64,000 bases of DNA from Alphaproteobacteria bacterium (lineage in GTDB: Bacteria > Pseudomonadota > Alphaproteobacteria > CACIAM-22H2): contig JAFKFM010000008.1 of the NCBI GenBank assembly GCA_017308135.1, forward strand, positions 62,001 through 126,000, written 5' to 3'. The position numbers and the translations under genes are program-made. This document shows, one piece after another, positions 23,739 through 32,353 of the stretch (within the stretch, counting starts at the first letter, position 1; every line of letters starts with the position of its first letter). The notes under the pieces are model-generated. The model was given only the letters and a program-made list of their open reading frames with translations. It searched no databases and was not told the DNA's origin.

Positions 23739-25835
23739 ATGCGGATATCCACCAAACTCTCCGGCCTGATCGTCCTCTCGGCGATCGTCACCACGGCGCT
23801 GTTCGGCGCGGTGACGTGGCAAAGCTACGTGGATTTGCGCTACGTGCAGCGCGTCTCGGCGGCGGGTACGGAGATCCTGCCGATCCGCGCGCTCGGCGCT
23901 TCGCTCTTCCGCCACAAGGAGGAAATGCTCAAAAGCACCGCGAACGGCGGCAAGGCGGATGCCGACCAGCTCGCGCAGAGCAAGGATCGCATCGCCAAGG
24001 CGCTGACGGAGGTCGAGGCCACGCGCAAGCGGATGCGCGAAGACTTCGGCATGGCGGTCGAGGTGCAGGCCTTGCGCCCGACGATCGAACAGGTGCTGGC
24101 GTTGCGTCCGTCGCCGGAATTGTCGGCGGCGCAAGTGCTGGAGATTCAAGAGGCCGCCTTCGGACAGTTCATGGCGCTGGCCTACGCGTCGGCGGACGCG
24201 TTCAACATCCTGGGCGACACCGAGACCGATGTCGTGCTGATGCTGATCAATCAGTTCGACGTGTTTCCCAGCATGCTGCGCGGCAACGCCTATCTGATGG
24301 GCCGCCTGTTCTTGTTCGACGAAACGCTGTCCGGCAAAAGCGTGACCGCCGAAGGCTTGCAGGAACAGCTCGAGACGCTTCAGCGCCAGATCGGCGTCAA
24401 TCAGGAAACGATGTCGCGCCAATTGCGCAATATCCAGCGCGCCATCGGATTCGACAAAAGCGATCGCGGCTGGGGCCAGCGTTTGCCCGATGCGCGCCGC
24501 CTGCATCAGCGCCTGGAACGCACCGAACGCGCGATGATGGCGGCGCTCGCCAATCCGCCCGGCGCCGTCCAGGCGGTGGGCGAATTCGATCAGGCGCTCG
24601 ACGCGATTTTGGAAAGCTGGTCGAATTTGTCGGGGCTGCTCGACGTCACGCTCGACAAACGACTGAAGAAAACGACGCAGAAATTCTGGACGATGATCGG
24701 CGTGACGGCCGTGCCGGCCTTGTTGATTATGCTGGCGATGTTGCTGGGCGTGCTGCGCGTGTCGCGCGATATCGGCGTCGCGGAGGCGACGACCGGGCGC
24801 ATCGCGGCGGGCGAACTCGACGATCCGGTCATGGGCACGGAACGCGGCGACGAAATCGGCGGCTTGATGCGCGCGGTCGAAGTGCTGCGCGGCAACTCGA
24901 TCGAGCAGCGCAAGCTGCAAGCCAAGGAAACCGAGACGCTGCTGCGCATGTGGCGCACGGCGACGGAGGTGAAGGAATCCGTCGGCGCCATCCGGGCGGC
25001 GGCCAGCGAGATTTCGCAAGGCAGCGCCGACCTCGCCACGCGCACTGAACGCCAAGCCTCGGCGTTGCAGGAAACAGTCGCGACGATGGGCGAAATCGCG
25101 GCGACCGTCTCGACCAACGCGCAGAATTCCGAGCTCGCGCGCAAATTGGCGGCCGACGCGCTGGCGCGCGCGGAAACCGGCGGGCAGGCGATGACCAGCG
25201 TCACCGGCGCCATGTCGGGCATCGAGACGTCGTCCGCGCGTATCGGCGCCATCATCCAGGTGATGGAGGAGATTTCCTTCCAGACCAAGCTGCTCGCCCT
25301 CAACGCGGCGGTCGAAGCCGCGCGCGCGGGCGAAAGCGGGAAGGGCTTCGCGGTCGTGGCGCAGGAAGTGCGCTCGCTCGCCGATCGTTCGCGCCAGGCC
25401 TCGCAGCAGATCCGCGATCTGATCGGCGAAAGCTCGCGCGAGGTCGCGCAAGGCGTGCAACTCGCCGGGGCGGCGGGCGACGCGCTGTCGAACATCATCG
25501 ATATCGTGCGCAAGGTCGCGGAGATCGCGCCCGAAATCGCGGCGGGCAGCCGGGAACAGTCGCGCTCGATCGCCGAGATCAACAAGGCGCTCAGCGATCT
25601 CGACGCCGCGACCCAACAGAATGCGGCGCTGGTCGAAGAAAGCTCGGCCTCGGCCGCGTCGCTCGCCGATCAGGCGACGCATCTCGTCGAGGTCGTGGCG
25701 GCGTTCGAAACCGCCGATACGAACGCACCGGCGGCACCGGCCGATGCCGAAGCGCCGGCGCCCAAATCCGCGCCGCCGGCCAAGCCCGCCCAAAGCACAG
25801 CGGCCAAGGCCAGCGAGTGGGACGAGGATTTCTAA
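23739..25835 (+). CDS. Methyl-accepting chemotaxis protein
   Basis: A 698-residue receptor. TM1 is at about 7-29, a helical periplasmic sensor domain of about 280 residues follows, TM2 lies near 312-334, then a HAMP domain (about 335-390) and the methylated signalling hairpin, whose tip has EISFQTKLLALNAAVEAARAG and FAVVAQEVRSLA. An alanine/proline-rich tail ends in EWDEDF, resembling the xWxxF pentapeptide that tethers CheR and CheB in high-abundance receptors. It is the last gene of the che operon, 10 bases after cheY. The ligand is unknown. Confidence 0.94.
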   Translation: MRISTKLSGLIVLSAIVTTALFGAVTWQSYVDLRYVQRVSAAGTEILPIRALGASLFRHKEEMLKSTANGGKADADQLAQSKDRIAKALTEVEATRKRMREDFGMAVEVQALRPTIEQVLALRPSPELSAAQVLEIQEAAFGQFMALAYASADAFNILGDTETDVVLMLINQFDVFPSMLRGNAYLMGRLFLFDETLSGKSVTAEGLQEQLETLQRQIGVNQETMSRQLRNIQRAIGFDKSDRGWGQRLPDARRLHQRLERTERAMMAALANPPGAVQAVGEFDQALDAILESWSNLSGLLDVTLDKRLKKTTQKFWTMIGVTAVPALLIMLAMLLGVLRVSRDIGVAEATTGRIAAGELDDPVMGTERGDEIGGLMRAVEVLRGNSIEQRKLQAKETETLLRMWRTATEVKESVGAIRAAASEISQGSADLATRTERQASALQETVATMGEIAATVSTNAQNSELARKLAADALARAETGGQAMTSVTGAMSGIETSSARIGAIIQVMEEISFQTKLLALNAAVEAARAGESGKGFAVVAQEVRSLADRSRQASQQIRDLIGESSREVAQGVQLAGAAGDALSNIIDIVRKVAEIAPEIAAGSREQSRSIAEINKALSDLDAATQQNAALVEESSASAASLADQATHLVEVVAAFETADTNAPAAPADAEAPAPKSAPPAKPAQSTAAKASEWDEDF

Positions 25836-25844
25836 CCCTTTCCG

Positions 25845-25853
25845 GTATACATA
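25845..25853. promoter_or_regulatory. Upstream partial copy of the van operator
   Basis: GTATACATA shares its last eight bases (TATACATA) with the perfect palindrome at 25927-25938. It lies 74 bases upstream of that site, a distance that could allow looping by a dimeric GntR regulator. Function is inferred. Confidence 0.35.
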
Positions 25854-25926
25854 AAATCCGATAATCGGGGCGTTTAGGCGCCTCGGCCTTGCGAATTTGT
25901 GCCGAAACAGCTAATTTGGCGTCAAA

Positions 25927-25938
25927 TATGTATACATA
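25927..25938. promoter_or_regulatory. Candidate VanR operator upstream of vanA
   Basis: TATGTATACATA is a perfect 12-base palindrome ending 12 bases before the vanA ATG. FCD-type GntR regulators commonly bind such sites. A weak promoter TTGCGA (25889-25894), 17 bases, TAATTT (25912-25917) precedes it, so bound repressor would sit on the transcript start. The regulator is encoded by the next gene; binding is inferred. Confidence 0.6.
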
Positions 25939-25950
25939 AGGAATTCATAG

Positions 25951-27006
25951 ATGGAGATGGCCCCCAGCTACCCCCTTAATGCTTGGTACGCCGCCGCCTG
26001 GGACGTGGAGGTCAAGCGCAGCCTGCTAGCGCGCACGATCTGCGACCGGCGGCTCGTCCTTTATCGCACCCAAGATGGCAAGCCCGTGGCGCTGGCCGAT
26101 GCGTGCTGGCATCGCCTCGTGCCGCTGTCGCGCGGGCATCTGCGCGGCGACGAGGTGGTTTGCGCCTATCACGGCCTGGTCTTCGATCCGAACGGCCGTT
26201 GCACCCATATGCCATCGCAGGAGACGATCAACCCGTCGGCTTGCGTGCGCGCCTATCCGGTCGCGGAGAAGCATCGCTTCGTGTGGATCTGGCCCGGCGA
26301 TCCGGCCTTGGCCGATCCCGCGAAGATCCCCGATCTGCATTGGAACCTGGATCCCGACTGGACGGGCGATGGCCGCCTGATCCACGCCAAATGCGATTAC
26401 CGGCTCGTGATCGACAATCTGATGGACCTCACGCACGAGACCTTCGTGCATGGCTCGTCGATCGGCAACGCGGCCGTCGCCGAAACGCCGTTCGACGTGA
26501 CCCATGGCGAGCGCACGGCGACGGTCACGCGCTGGATGGAAGACATCGAGCCGCCGCCGTTCTGGCGCAGCCAGCTCGGCAAGCCGGGCAATGTCGACCG
26601 CTGGCAGATCATTCGCTTCGAAGCGCCCGCGACCGTGGTGATCGACGTCGGTGTGGCCGTCGCGGGAACCGGGGCGCCGCAAGGCGACCGGTCGCAGGGC
26701 GTCAGTGGCCGGGTGCTGAACACGATCACGCCGGAGACGGGCCGGACCTGCCACTATTTCTGGGCCTTCGCGCGCGATTATCGCCGCGACGAACAGGCGC
26801 TGACGACGCAAATCTGCGACGGCGTCGCCGGGATCTTCCGCGAGGACGAGGCGGTGCTGGAAGCCCAACAGATCGCCATCGAGGAAAACCCGGACAAGAT
26901 TTTCTACAACATCAATATCGACGCGGGCTCGATGTGGGCGCGGCGCTTGATCGACAAGATGATCGCGGCCGAACGCCCGCGAATCGTCGCATCGGCGGCG
27001 GAGTAA
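25951..27006 (+). CDS. vanA: Vanillate O-demethylase oxygenase subunit VanA
   Basis: A 351-residue Rieske non-haem iron oxygenase that removes the methyl group of vanillate (giving protocatechuate and formaldehyde) and, in relatives, of syringate or 3-O-methylgallate. The Rieske cluster ligands are Cys52, His54, Cys71 and His74; the iron-binding region NLMDLTHETFVHGSS is near residues 152-166. ATG 25951 lies 8 bases after AAGGA. Its redox partner VanB is encoded two genes downstream with the vanR regulator between them. Length and the opening PLNAWYAAAW match VanA. Confidence 0.9.
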   Translation: MEMAPSYPLNAWYAAAWDVEVKRSLLARTICDRRLVLYRTQDGKPVALADACWHRLVPLSRGHLRGDEVVCAYHGLVFDPNGRCTHMPSQETINPSACVRAYPVAEKHRFVWIWPGDPALADPAKIPDLHWNLDPDWTGDGRLIHAKCDYRLVIDNLMDLTHETFVHGSSIGNAAVAETPFDVTHGERTATVTRWMEDIEPPPFWRSQLGKPGNVDRWQIIRFEAPATVVIDVGVAVAGTGAPQGDRSQGVSGRVLNTITPETGRTCHYFWAFARDYRRDEQALTTQICDGVAGIFREDEAVLEAQQIAIEENPDKIFYNINIDAGSMWARRLIDKMIAAERPRIVASAAE

Positions 27007-27011
27007 GCGCG

Positions 27012-27776
27012 ATGGCCGCTTCGCTCGCGTCCAAAACCGAAGATCGCGGTACGTCGCAAACGATCCGCGCACAGCTGGCGTTGCGCGAAATGCTGATGGC
27101 GGGCGAGATCCGGCCGGGTGAACGCCTGTCAGAACTCGCCATCGTCGAGAAGATCGGCGTGTCGCGCACGCCGGTGCGCGCCGCGTTGATGACATTGGCC
27201 GAGGAAGGCTTGCTCGACGCGATTCCGTCGGGCGGCTACGCCGCGCGCGGTTTCACCGAACGCGAAGTGCTCGACGCCATCGAGGTGCGCGGCACGCTGG
27301 AAGGCTTGGCGGCGCGGCTCGCGGCCGAGCGCGGGGCGGGGACGATCGCGCTGCAATCGATGCGCGAAAGCCTGCTACGTTTGGACGATGCGGTGACGGC
27401 GATCGCCGAAGGCCGGGACGCGTTCGAAGCCTATATCGAGCACAACGCCGCCTTCCATCGCGCCATCGCGCGCATGGCGGACAACGCGGCGCTCGACCGG
27501 CAGATGGAACGCGCGATCGCGCTGCCCTTCGCCTCGCCCAACGCCTTCGTCAAAACCCAGGGCGAAACGCCCGAGACGCGCCGCGTGCTGCTGGTGGCGC
27601 AAGAACAGCATCGCGGCGTGTTCGAGGCGATCGAGCGCCGCGAAGGTTCCCGTGCGGAAGCCTTGATGCGCGAACATTCGCGCGTCGCCGCGCGCAATTT
27701 TGCCCAAACCGTGCGCAGCCGTGCGGCGTTGGATCGCGTGCCCGGCGGCGCTTTGATCCGCTTGGCGAGCGAATAG
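27012..27776 (+). CDS. vanR: GntR-family (FCD) regulator VanR
   Basis: A 254-residue regulator with an N-terminal winged helix (LREMLMAGEIRPGERLSELA.., then VSRTPVRAALMTL) and a C-terminal FCD ligand domain (EVRGTLEGLAARLAAE, HNAAFHRAIARMADN). ATG 27012 lies 5 bases after the vanA stop; any longer reading is only a shadow of vanA. Between vanA and vanB, it is expected to repress the operon at the palindrome 25927-25938 and to release it with vanillate. Confidence 0.88.
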   Translation: MAASLASKTEDRGTSQTIRAQLALREMLMAGEIRPGERLSELAIVEKIGVSRTPVRAALMTLAEEGLLDAIPSGGYAARGFTEREVLDAIEVRGTLEGLAARLAAERGAGTIALQSMRESLLRLDDAVTAIAEGRDAFEAYIEHNAAFHRAIARMADNAALDRQMERAIALPFASPNAFVKTQGETPETRRVLLVAQEQHRGVFEAIERREGSRAEALMREHSRVAARNFAQTVRSRAALDRVPGGALIRLASE

Positions 27777-27786
27777 GAGACACGCG

Positions 27787-28758
27787 ATGGCCCAAGCCGC
27801 CAAATGGATCGACGCGCGCGTGCGCAACGTTCGCGACGTGACGCATGACGTGCGCGAGTTCGAGATCGTGCCGGAAACCGGCGCCGTCCTGTCCTTCGCA
27901 CCCGGCGCCCATATCGACGTGGGCGTGATGATCGGCGACGCACCGCAAACGCGCTCCTATTCGCTGGTCGGCATGCCGGGCGGCGATTGCTATCGCATCG
28001 CGGTCAAGCGCGTGGCGCCGTCGCGCGGCGGCTCGGCCTATATGTGGCGCTTGGCGCCGGGCGATCGCTTGCGCGCGACCGAACCCAAATCCGCTTTCGC
28101 CGTCGAATTCGGGCGGGCTTCGTATCTGCTGATCGCCGGCGGAATCGGGATCACGCCGCTGGTCGGCATGGCGCAAATGCTCGCCAAGCGCGGCGCCGAT
28201 ATGCGGATGCTTTACGCTGTCCGAAGCGAGCGCGATCTCGCTTACGCCGAAACCTTACGCGACGCGTTGGGCGATCGGCTGGAACTCCATATCGGCCGGC
28301 AGATCGATTTCGCCGCCGAATTCGCCGCGCTGAAGCCCGGTACGCTCGCGGCCCTGTGCGGGCCGATCCCGATGCTCGAAGCCGTACGCGGCGCGTGGGA
28401 AGCGGCGAAACTGCCCGTGGCCGATCTACGTTGGGAAACCTTCGGCTCGTCGGGACGGATGGCGGCGGCGCCGTTCAAGGTGCGCGTGCCCAGCCACGAT
28501 CTGGAATTCGACGTGCCCGCCGACGCGTCGTTGCTCGACGCGTTGCGCAGCGCCGGGATCGACGCGATTTCGGATTGCCGGAAGGGCGAGTGCGGTTTGT
28601 GCGCGATGGATGTCGTCGCCTGCGAGGGCGAGATCGATCATCGCGATGTGTTTTTGTCGCCCGAGGAAAAAGCGCACGGGCGCAAGCTGTGCGTTTGCGT
28701 CTCCCGCGCGCGCGGCGTGCTGACGCTCGACAGCGGCTGGCGGCCGGACGCGATCTGA
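27787..28758 (+). CDS. vanB: Vanillate O-demethylase reductase VanB
   Basis: A 323-residue ferredoxin-type reductase. The FMN domain has RSYSLVG (about 58-64), the NAD domain begins with LLIAGGIGITPL, and the C-terminal plant-type 2Fe-2S domain has the ligands CRKGECGLC plus a distant Cys near LCVCVSRA. It carries electrons from NADH to VanA. It is 10 bases from vanR. The gene converges with the minus-strand MetE-like gene; the spacer of 25 bases holds nothing clear. Confidence 0.92.
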   Translation: MAQAAKWIDARVRNVRDVTHDVREFEIVPETGAVLSFAPGAHIDVGVMIGDAPQTRSYSLVGMPGGDCYRIAVKRVAPSRGGSAYMWRLAPGDRLRATEPKSAFAVEFGRASYLLIAGGIGITPLVGMAQMLAKRGADMRMLYAVRSERDLAYAETLRDALGDRLELHIGRQIDFAAEFAALKPGTLAALCGPIPMLEAVRGAWEAAKLPVADLRWETFGSSGRMAAAPFKVRVPSHDLEFDVPADASLLDALRSAGIDAISDCRKGECGLCAMDVVACEGEIDHRDVFLSPEEKAHGRKLCVCVSRARGVLTLDSGWRPDAI

Positions 28759-28783
28759 CGATCGCATCCGGCGCCGGTCGTTC

Positions 28784-29890
28784 TTAGGCGTCGCCCCACA
28801 CGTCGCGGGCGACGTTGACGATCATCTCCATCTTGCGCCACTGCTCGTCCTCGGCCAGCGTGTTGCCTTCCTCGGTCGAGGCGAAGCCGCATTGCGGCGA
28901 CAGGCACAGCTGATCCTTGGCCGCGAATTTTGACGCTTCGTCGATGCGCTTTTTGACGTCGTCGGCCTTTTCGAGCGAGCCGGTCTTCGACGTGACGAGG
29001 CCGAGCACGACATGCTTGCCCTTGGGCAGGAAGCGCAACGGCTCGAACCCGCCCGCGCGATCCGTGTCCCATTCCATGAAATAGCCATCGACCGGCATGC
29101 GGTTGAACAGCGTTTCGGCGACCGGCTCGTACCCGCCCGAGGCGATGAAGGTCGAACGGAAATTGCCGCGGCACAGATGCATGGTAATCGTCAGGTCCGC
29201 GGGTTTGTCGGCCAGCGCCTTGCGCACCATGCCCGCGTAGATTTCCGGCTGCTTGTCCGGATCGTCGCCGCGCGAGCGCAGCATTTCGCGCTGCGCGGGA
29301 TCGCACAGATAGGCGAAGGAGATGTCGTCGAGCTGCAGATAGCGGCAGCCCGCGTCGTAGAAGGCGCGGATCGCCTTGTTATAGGCCGTGCCGACGTCGT
29401 CGTAGAAACGCTCCATGTCGTCGTAGACGCCGGGATGGATCATCTTGCGGCCGCCGCGATAATGCAGCATCGACGGGCCGGGGATCGTCATCTTCGCCGT
29501 CTTCTTGGTATTGGCGGCGAGGAAGCGGAAATGGTCGAGCATCGGATGCTTGGGGTTGAAGCCCACGCGGCCCGTGACCTTCAGCGCCTTGGCGATGCCC
29601 ACGCCGCCTTTGAAGTTCATGCCGGAATCCGCGTTGACGGATTCGACCGAGTCCAATTCCTCGAGGAAATCGAAATGCCAATAGGCGCGGCGGAACTCGC
29701 CGTCGGTGACGCCTTGCAAGCCCACGGCTTCCTGCTTGGCGATCAGCTTCTTGATCTCGGCATCTTCGACGGCCTTCAACGCGGCGGCGTCGATCTCGCC
29801 CTTGTGATGCTTGTCGCGCGCTTCCTTCAAGGGGGCGCTGCGCAGCAGCGAGCCGACTTGATCGGCGCGGAAAGGCGGTTTCTTGGCCAT
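28784..29890 (-). CDS. Cobalamin-independent methionine synthase (MetE) C-terminal-domain homologue
   Basis: A 368-residue TIM-barrel protein equal to the catalytic half of MetE, lacking the N-terminal domain. Zinc-ligand candidates are His238 and Cys240 in TMHLCRGN, a Glu in FMEWDTD near 273, and Cys334 in SPQCGFAS. It would transfer methyl groups from a methyl donor to a thiol. It is 20 bases after livF and in the same direction as ligAB and the liv genes, so it is probably co-transcribed. A role in handling methyl groups released from methoxyaromatics is attractive but inferred; classical methionine synthesis with a small methyl donor is also possible. Confidence 0.82.
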   Translation of the reverse strand: MAKKPPFRADQVGSLLRSAPLKEARDKHHKGEIDAAALKAVEDAEIKKLIAKQEAVGLQGVTDGEFRRAYWHFDFLEELDSVESVNADSGMNFKGGVGIAKALKVTGRVGFNPKHPMLDHFRFLAANTKKTAKMTIPGPSMLHYRGGRKMIHPGVYDDMERFYDDVGTAYNKAIRAFYDAGCRYLQLDDISFAYLCDPAQREMLRSRGDDPDKQPEIYAGMVRKALADKPADLTITMHLCRGNFRSTFIASGGYEPVAETLFNRMPVDGYFMEWDTDRAGGFEPLRFLPKGKHVVLGLVTSKTGSLEKADDVKKRIDEASKFAAKDQLCLSPQCGFASTEEGNTLAEDEQWRKMEMIVNVARDVWGDA

Positions 29891-29910
29891 GGTGGTCTCC
29901 GTTCTAGGGA

Positions 29911-30621
29911 TCAGTGTTTGGCCGCGACGCCGAGATGCAGTTCGAGCGGCGCGGGATTATCGAGAAGATCGCGGCTTGGTGCGGCATGTACCACGCTGCC
30001 GCGATCGAGGATTATGGAATCGTCGGTCAGCTTCAGGATCTTTTGCGCGTGCTGCTCGACGACGATCGCCGCCAAGCCTTCCTCGCGGATGATGCGCTTC
30101 AGCGCCGCCATCAACTCGTCGACGATGATGGGGGCCAGGCCCTCGGTCGGCTCGTCGAGCAGGATCAAGCGCGGATTGAGCATCAGCGCGCGGCCGATCG
30201 CCAGCATTTGCTGCTCGCCGCCGGAAAGCTGGTTGCCGAGATTGCGCTTGCGCTCCGCCAGACGCGGGAACATGGCGTAGACGCGGCTCGTATCCCAGGG
30301 GCCGGGCAACGCGACGGCGGTCAGGTTTTCCTCGACCGTCAGGGAGCGGAAGATATTCCGCTCCTGCGGGACCCAGCCGATGCCGGACGTCGCGCGCGTT
30401 TCGGGGGCGAGGCGCGTGATGTCGCGCCCCTCGAACTCGATGCTGCCGCCCAGATGCCGCGTGACGCCGATGACGGTGTTCAGCAGCGTTGTCTTGCCCG
30501 TGCCGTTGCGCCCCAGCACGGCGAGCGAGCGGCCTTGCTTGAGCGTCAGGTCGATGCCGTTGACGACTTTCGCGCGGCCATAGCCCGACGAAACGGATTT
30601 GAGGACGAGAAGCTCAGCCAT
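29911..30621 (-). CDS. livF: Branched-chain/aromatic ABC transporter ATPase LivF
   Basis: A 236-residue ATPase of the Liv type, with Walker A GRNGTGKTT near residue 35, signature LSGGEQQM, Walker B RLILLDEPTEGLAP. The ATG at 30621 lies in ATGGCTGA, overlapping the livG stop, and follows GAGG by 6 bases; an ATG 15 bases upstream is possible. Part of a complete five-gene importer behind ligAB, so its cargo is likely an aromatic acid rather than leucine; that is inference. Confidence 0.9.
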   Translation of the reverse strand: MAELLVLKSVSSGYGRAKVVNGIDLTLKQGRSLAVLGRNGTGKTTLLNTVIGVTRHLGGSIEFEGRDITRLAPETRATSGIGWVPQERNIFRSLTVEENLTAVALPGPWDTSRVYAMFPRLAERKRNLGNQLSGGEQQMLAIGRALMLNPRLILLDEPTEGLAPIIVDELMAALKRIIREEGLAAIVVEQHAQKILKLTDDSIILDRGSVVHAAPSRDLLDNPAPLELHLGVAAKH

Positions 30622-31366
30622 GTTCGCCCTCGCCAAGATAGACGGCGCGCACGCGCGGATCGTTGGAAATCTCGGCGACCGTGCCGTCGGCGAATAGCGT
30701 GCCGTCGACCAGCACGGTGATCTTCTTCGCGAAGGAGAAGACGAGATCCATGTCGTGTTCGATCAGCAGGATCGAGACGTCATCCGGCAAGCGCGCGATG
30801 GTTTCGAGCAATTCGGCGCGCTCGGCCTCGGGCACGCCGGCCGCCGGCTCGTCCAGCAGCAACACGCGCGGTTTGCAGGCGAAGGCCAGCGCGATTTCCA
30901 GCAGGCGTTGCTTGCCGTAGGCGAGATTGCCCGTGCGCTCCTCCAAAACGTCGATCAGGCGGAAGCGCTCGGCGACTTCGACGATCTCGTCGGTGACGCT
31001 CGCTTTCGTACCGACGACGCGCCACCAATCGCGGCCGTGCCCTTGGCGTTCGGAGACGGCGACACCCAGCGCTTGCAGCGGTGTCATGCCGGCGAAAAGC
31101 TGGTTGATCTGGAACGTACGCACGAGGCCCATTTTCACCCGGGCTTCGGCTTTCACATTCGTGATGTCCTTGCCGTCGAGCGAAATACGGCCCGAGGTCG
31201 GTTCCAGCACGCCGGTCAGCAGATTGATGAAGGTCGTCTTGCCCGCCCCGTTGGGGCCGATCAGCGCGTGGCGCGCGCCCTTTTCGAGCGCGAACGTCAC
31301 CGAATTCGTGGCCGTGATGCCGCCGAACTTCTTCACCAGCGCGTTCGTTTCAAGTACGGCGGTCAT
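30614..31366 (-). CDS. livG: Branched-chain/aromatic ABC transporter ATPase LivG
   Basis: A 250-residue ATPase with Walker A GPNGAGKTT near 37-45, the LivG-type insertion after the Q-loop (RTFQINQLFAGMTPLQ), a modified signature region LAYGKQRLLEIA (YGxQR instead of SGGQ, common in LivG proteins), and Walker B VLLLDEPAAG. It overlaps livM by four bases (31363-31366). It pairs with LivF on the cytoplasmic face. Confidence 0.9.
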   Translation of the reverse strand: MTAVLETNALVKKFGGITATNSVTFALEKGARHALIGPNGAGKTTFINLLTGVLEPTSGRISLDGKDITNVKAEARVKMGLVRTFQINQLFAGMTPLQALGVAVSERQGHGRDWWRVVGTKASVTDEIVEVAERFRLIDVLEERTGNLAYGKQRLLEIALAFACKPRVLLLDEPAAGVPEAERAELLETIARLPDDVSILLIEHDMDLVFSFAKKITVLVDGTLFADGTVAEISNDPRVRAVYLGEGEHG

Positions 31367-32352
31367 GCCGCACCGCCTTTGCCCAACAGGCGCGACCAGA
31401 CACCCATCACGCCGTTGCCGATGCGCTGGCGGCCGATCAGCACGATCGCGACCAGGATCGCGCCGATCCAGAAGGTCCAGTATTGCGGCGTCCAGACGGA
31501 CAGGATTTCCTGCAACACCTTGAACGCGACGGCGCCGATGATGCCGCCGTAAAGATAGCCCGTGCCGCCGATGACCAGCATCAGCAGCGCATCGGCCGAG
31601 CGATGGAAGGCGAGCACGTCGAGCGACACGAATTGCGCGGTCTGGGCGAGCAGCGCGCCCGCGACGCCGGCGATCGCGGCGGAGATCGTATAGATCGCGG
31701 TCAGACGGTTATTGACCGGAATGCCGATCGCCCGCGCGCGCAAGGGGTTGTCGCGGATCGCCAGCAGTGACAGGCCGAAGGGCGACACGACGATGCGCCG
31801 TGCCACGACGAACAACAAGAAGAACACCACAAGGCAGTAGACATAGCCGACATGGCCGAACAGATCGAACTCGAAGCGGCCCAGGATCGGCGCCATGAAC
31901 ACGCCCTGCAAACCGTCGGCGCCGCCGGTGATCTTGCCGGCCTTGTTGGCGATCTCGCCCAGCACCAGCGCCACGCCCAGCGTCACCATCAGGCGCGTAA
32001 GGTCGGCGCCGCGCAACACCAGGAAGCTCGTCGCGAAACCGAGGAAAGCTGCGACGATGGCGCCGGCGAAAAGACCGAGCAGCGGATCGTTGGTGACATG
32101 GATCGCGAACAACCCGGCGGCATAAGCGCCGGCACCAAAGAACGCGGCATGGCCCAGCGACGCGATCCCCGCATAGCCGAGGATCAGATCGAGCGAGACC
32201 GCGAACAGCGCGATGATCGCGATCTCGGTCAGTACCAGATGGTATTCGGTCAGCAACGGCACGCTGGCGGCGGCGGCGAGCCAGAACAAGATCTCCGGCA
32301 GACGCCAGCGGCCGAGCGTGGAGAGACGGGAGACGGCGGCTTTGCTGGGCAT
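31363..32352 (-). CDS. livM: Branched-chain/aromatic ABC transporter permease LivM
   Basis: A 329-residue permease with about ten hydrophobic segments starting near residue 18. The LivM marks are LDLILGYAGIASLGHAAFFG, split as AGIASLGHAAFFGAGAYA, and the cytoplasmic loop LLAIRDNPLRARAIGI. It lies one base after livH's stop and overlaps livG by four bases. Together with LivH it forms the membrane channel. Confidence 0.9.
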   Translation of the reverse strand: MPSKAAVSRLSTLGRWRLPEILFWLAAAASVPLLTEYHLVLTEIAIIALFAVSLDLILGYAGIASLGHAAFFGAGAYAAGLFAIHVTNDPLLGLFAGAIVAAFLGFATSFLVLRGADLTRLMVTLGVALVLGEIANKAGKITGGADGLQGVFMAPILGRFEFDLFGHVGYVYCLVVFFLLFVVARRIVVSPFGLSLLAIRDNPLRARAIGIPVNNRLTAIYTISAAIAGVAGALLAQTAQFVSLDVLAFHRSADALLMLVIGGTGYLYGGIIGAVAFKVLQEILSVWTPQYWTFWIGAILVAIVLIGRQRIGNGVMGVWSRLLGKGGAA

Positions 32353-32353
32353 G

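Noticed and set aside
23664-25793. 709-codon open frame antisense to the chemoreceptor gene
   Set aside because: His/Arg/Leu-rich low-information translation; the plus-strand receptor has every expected domain.
29012-30280. 422-codon plus-strand frame opposite the MetE-like and livF genes
   Set aside because: No motif and no ribosome site; the minus-strand genes are certain.
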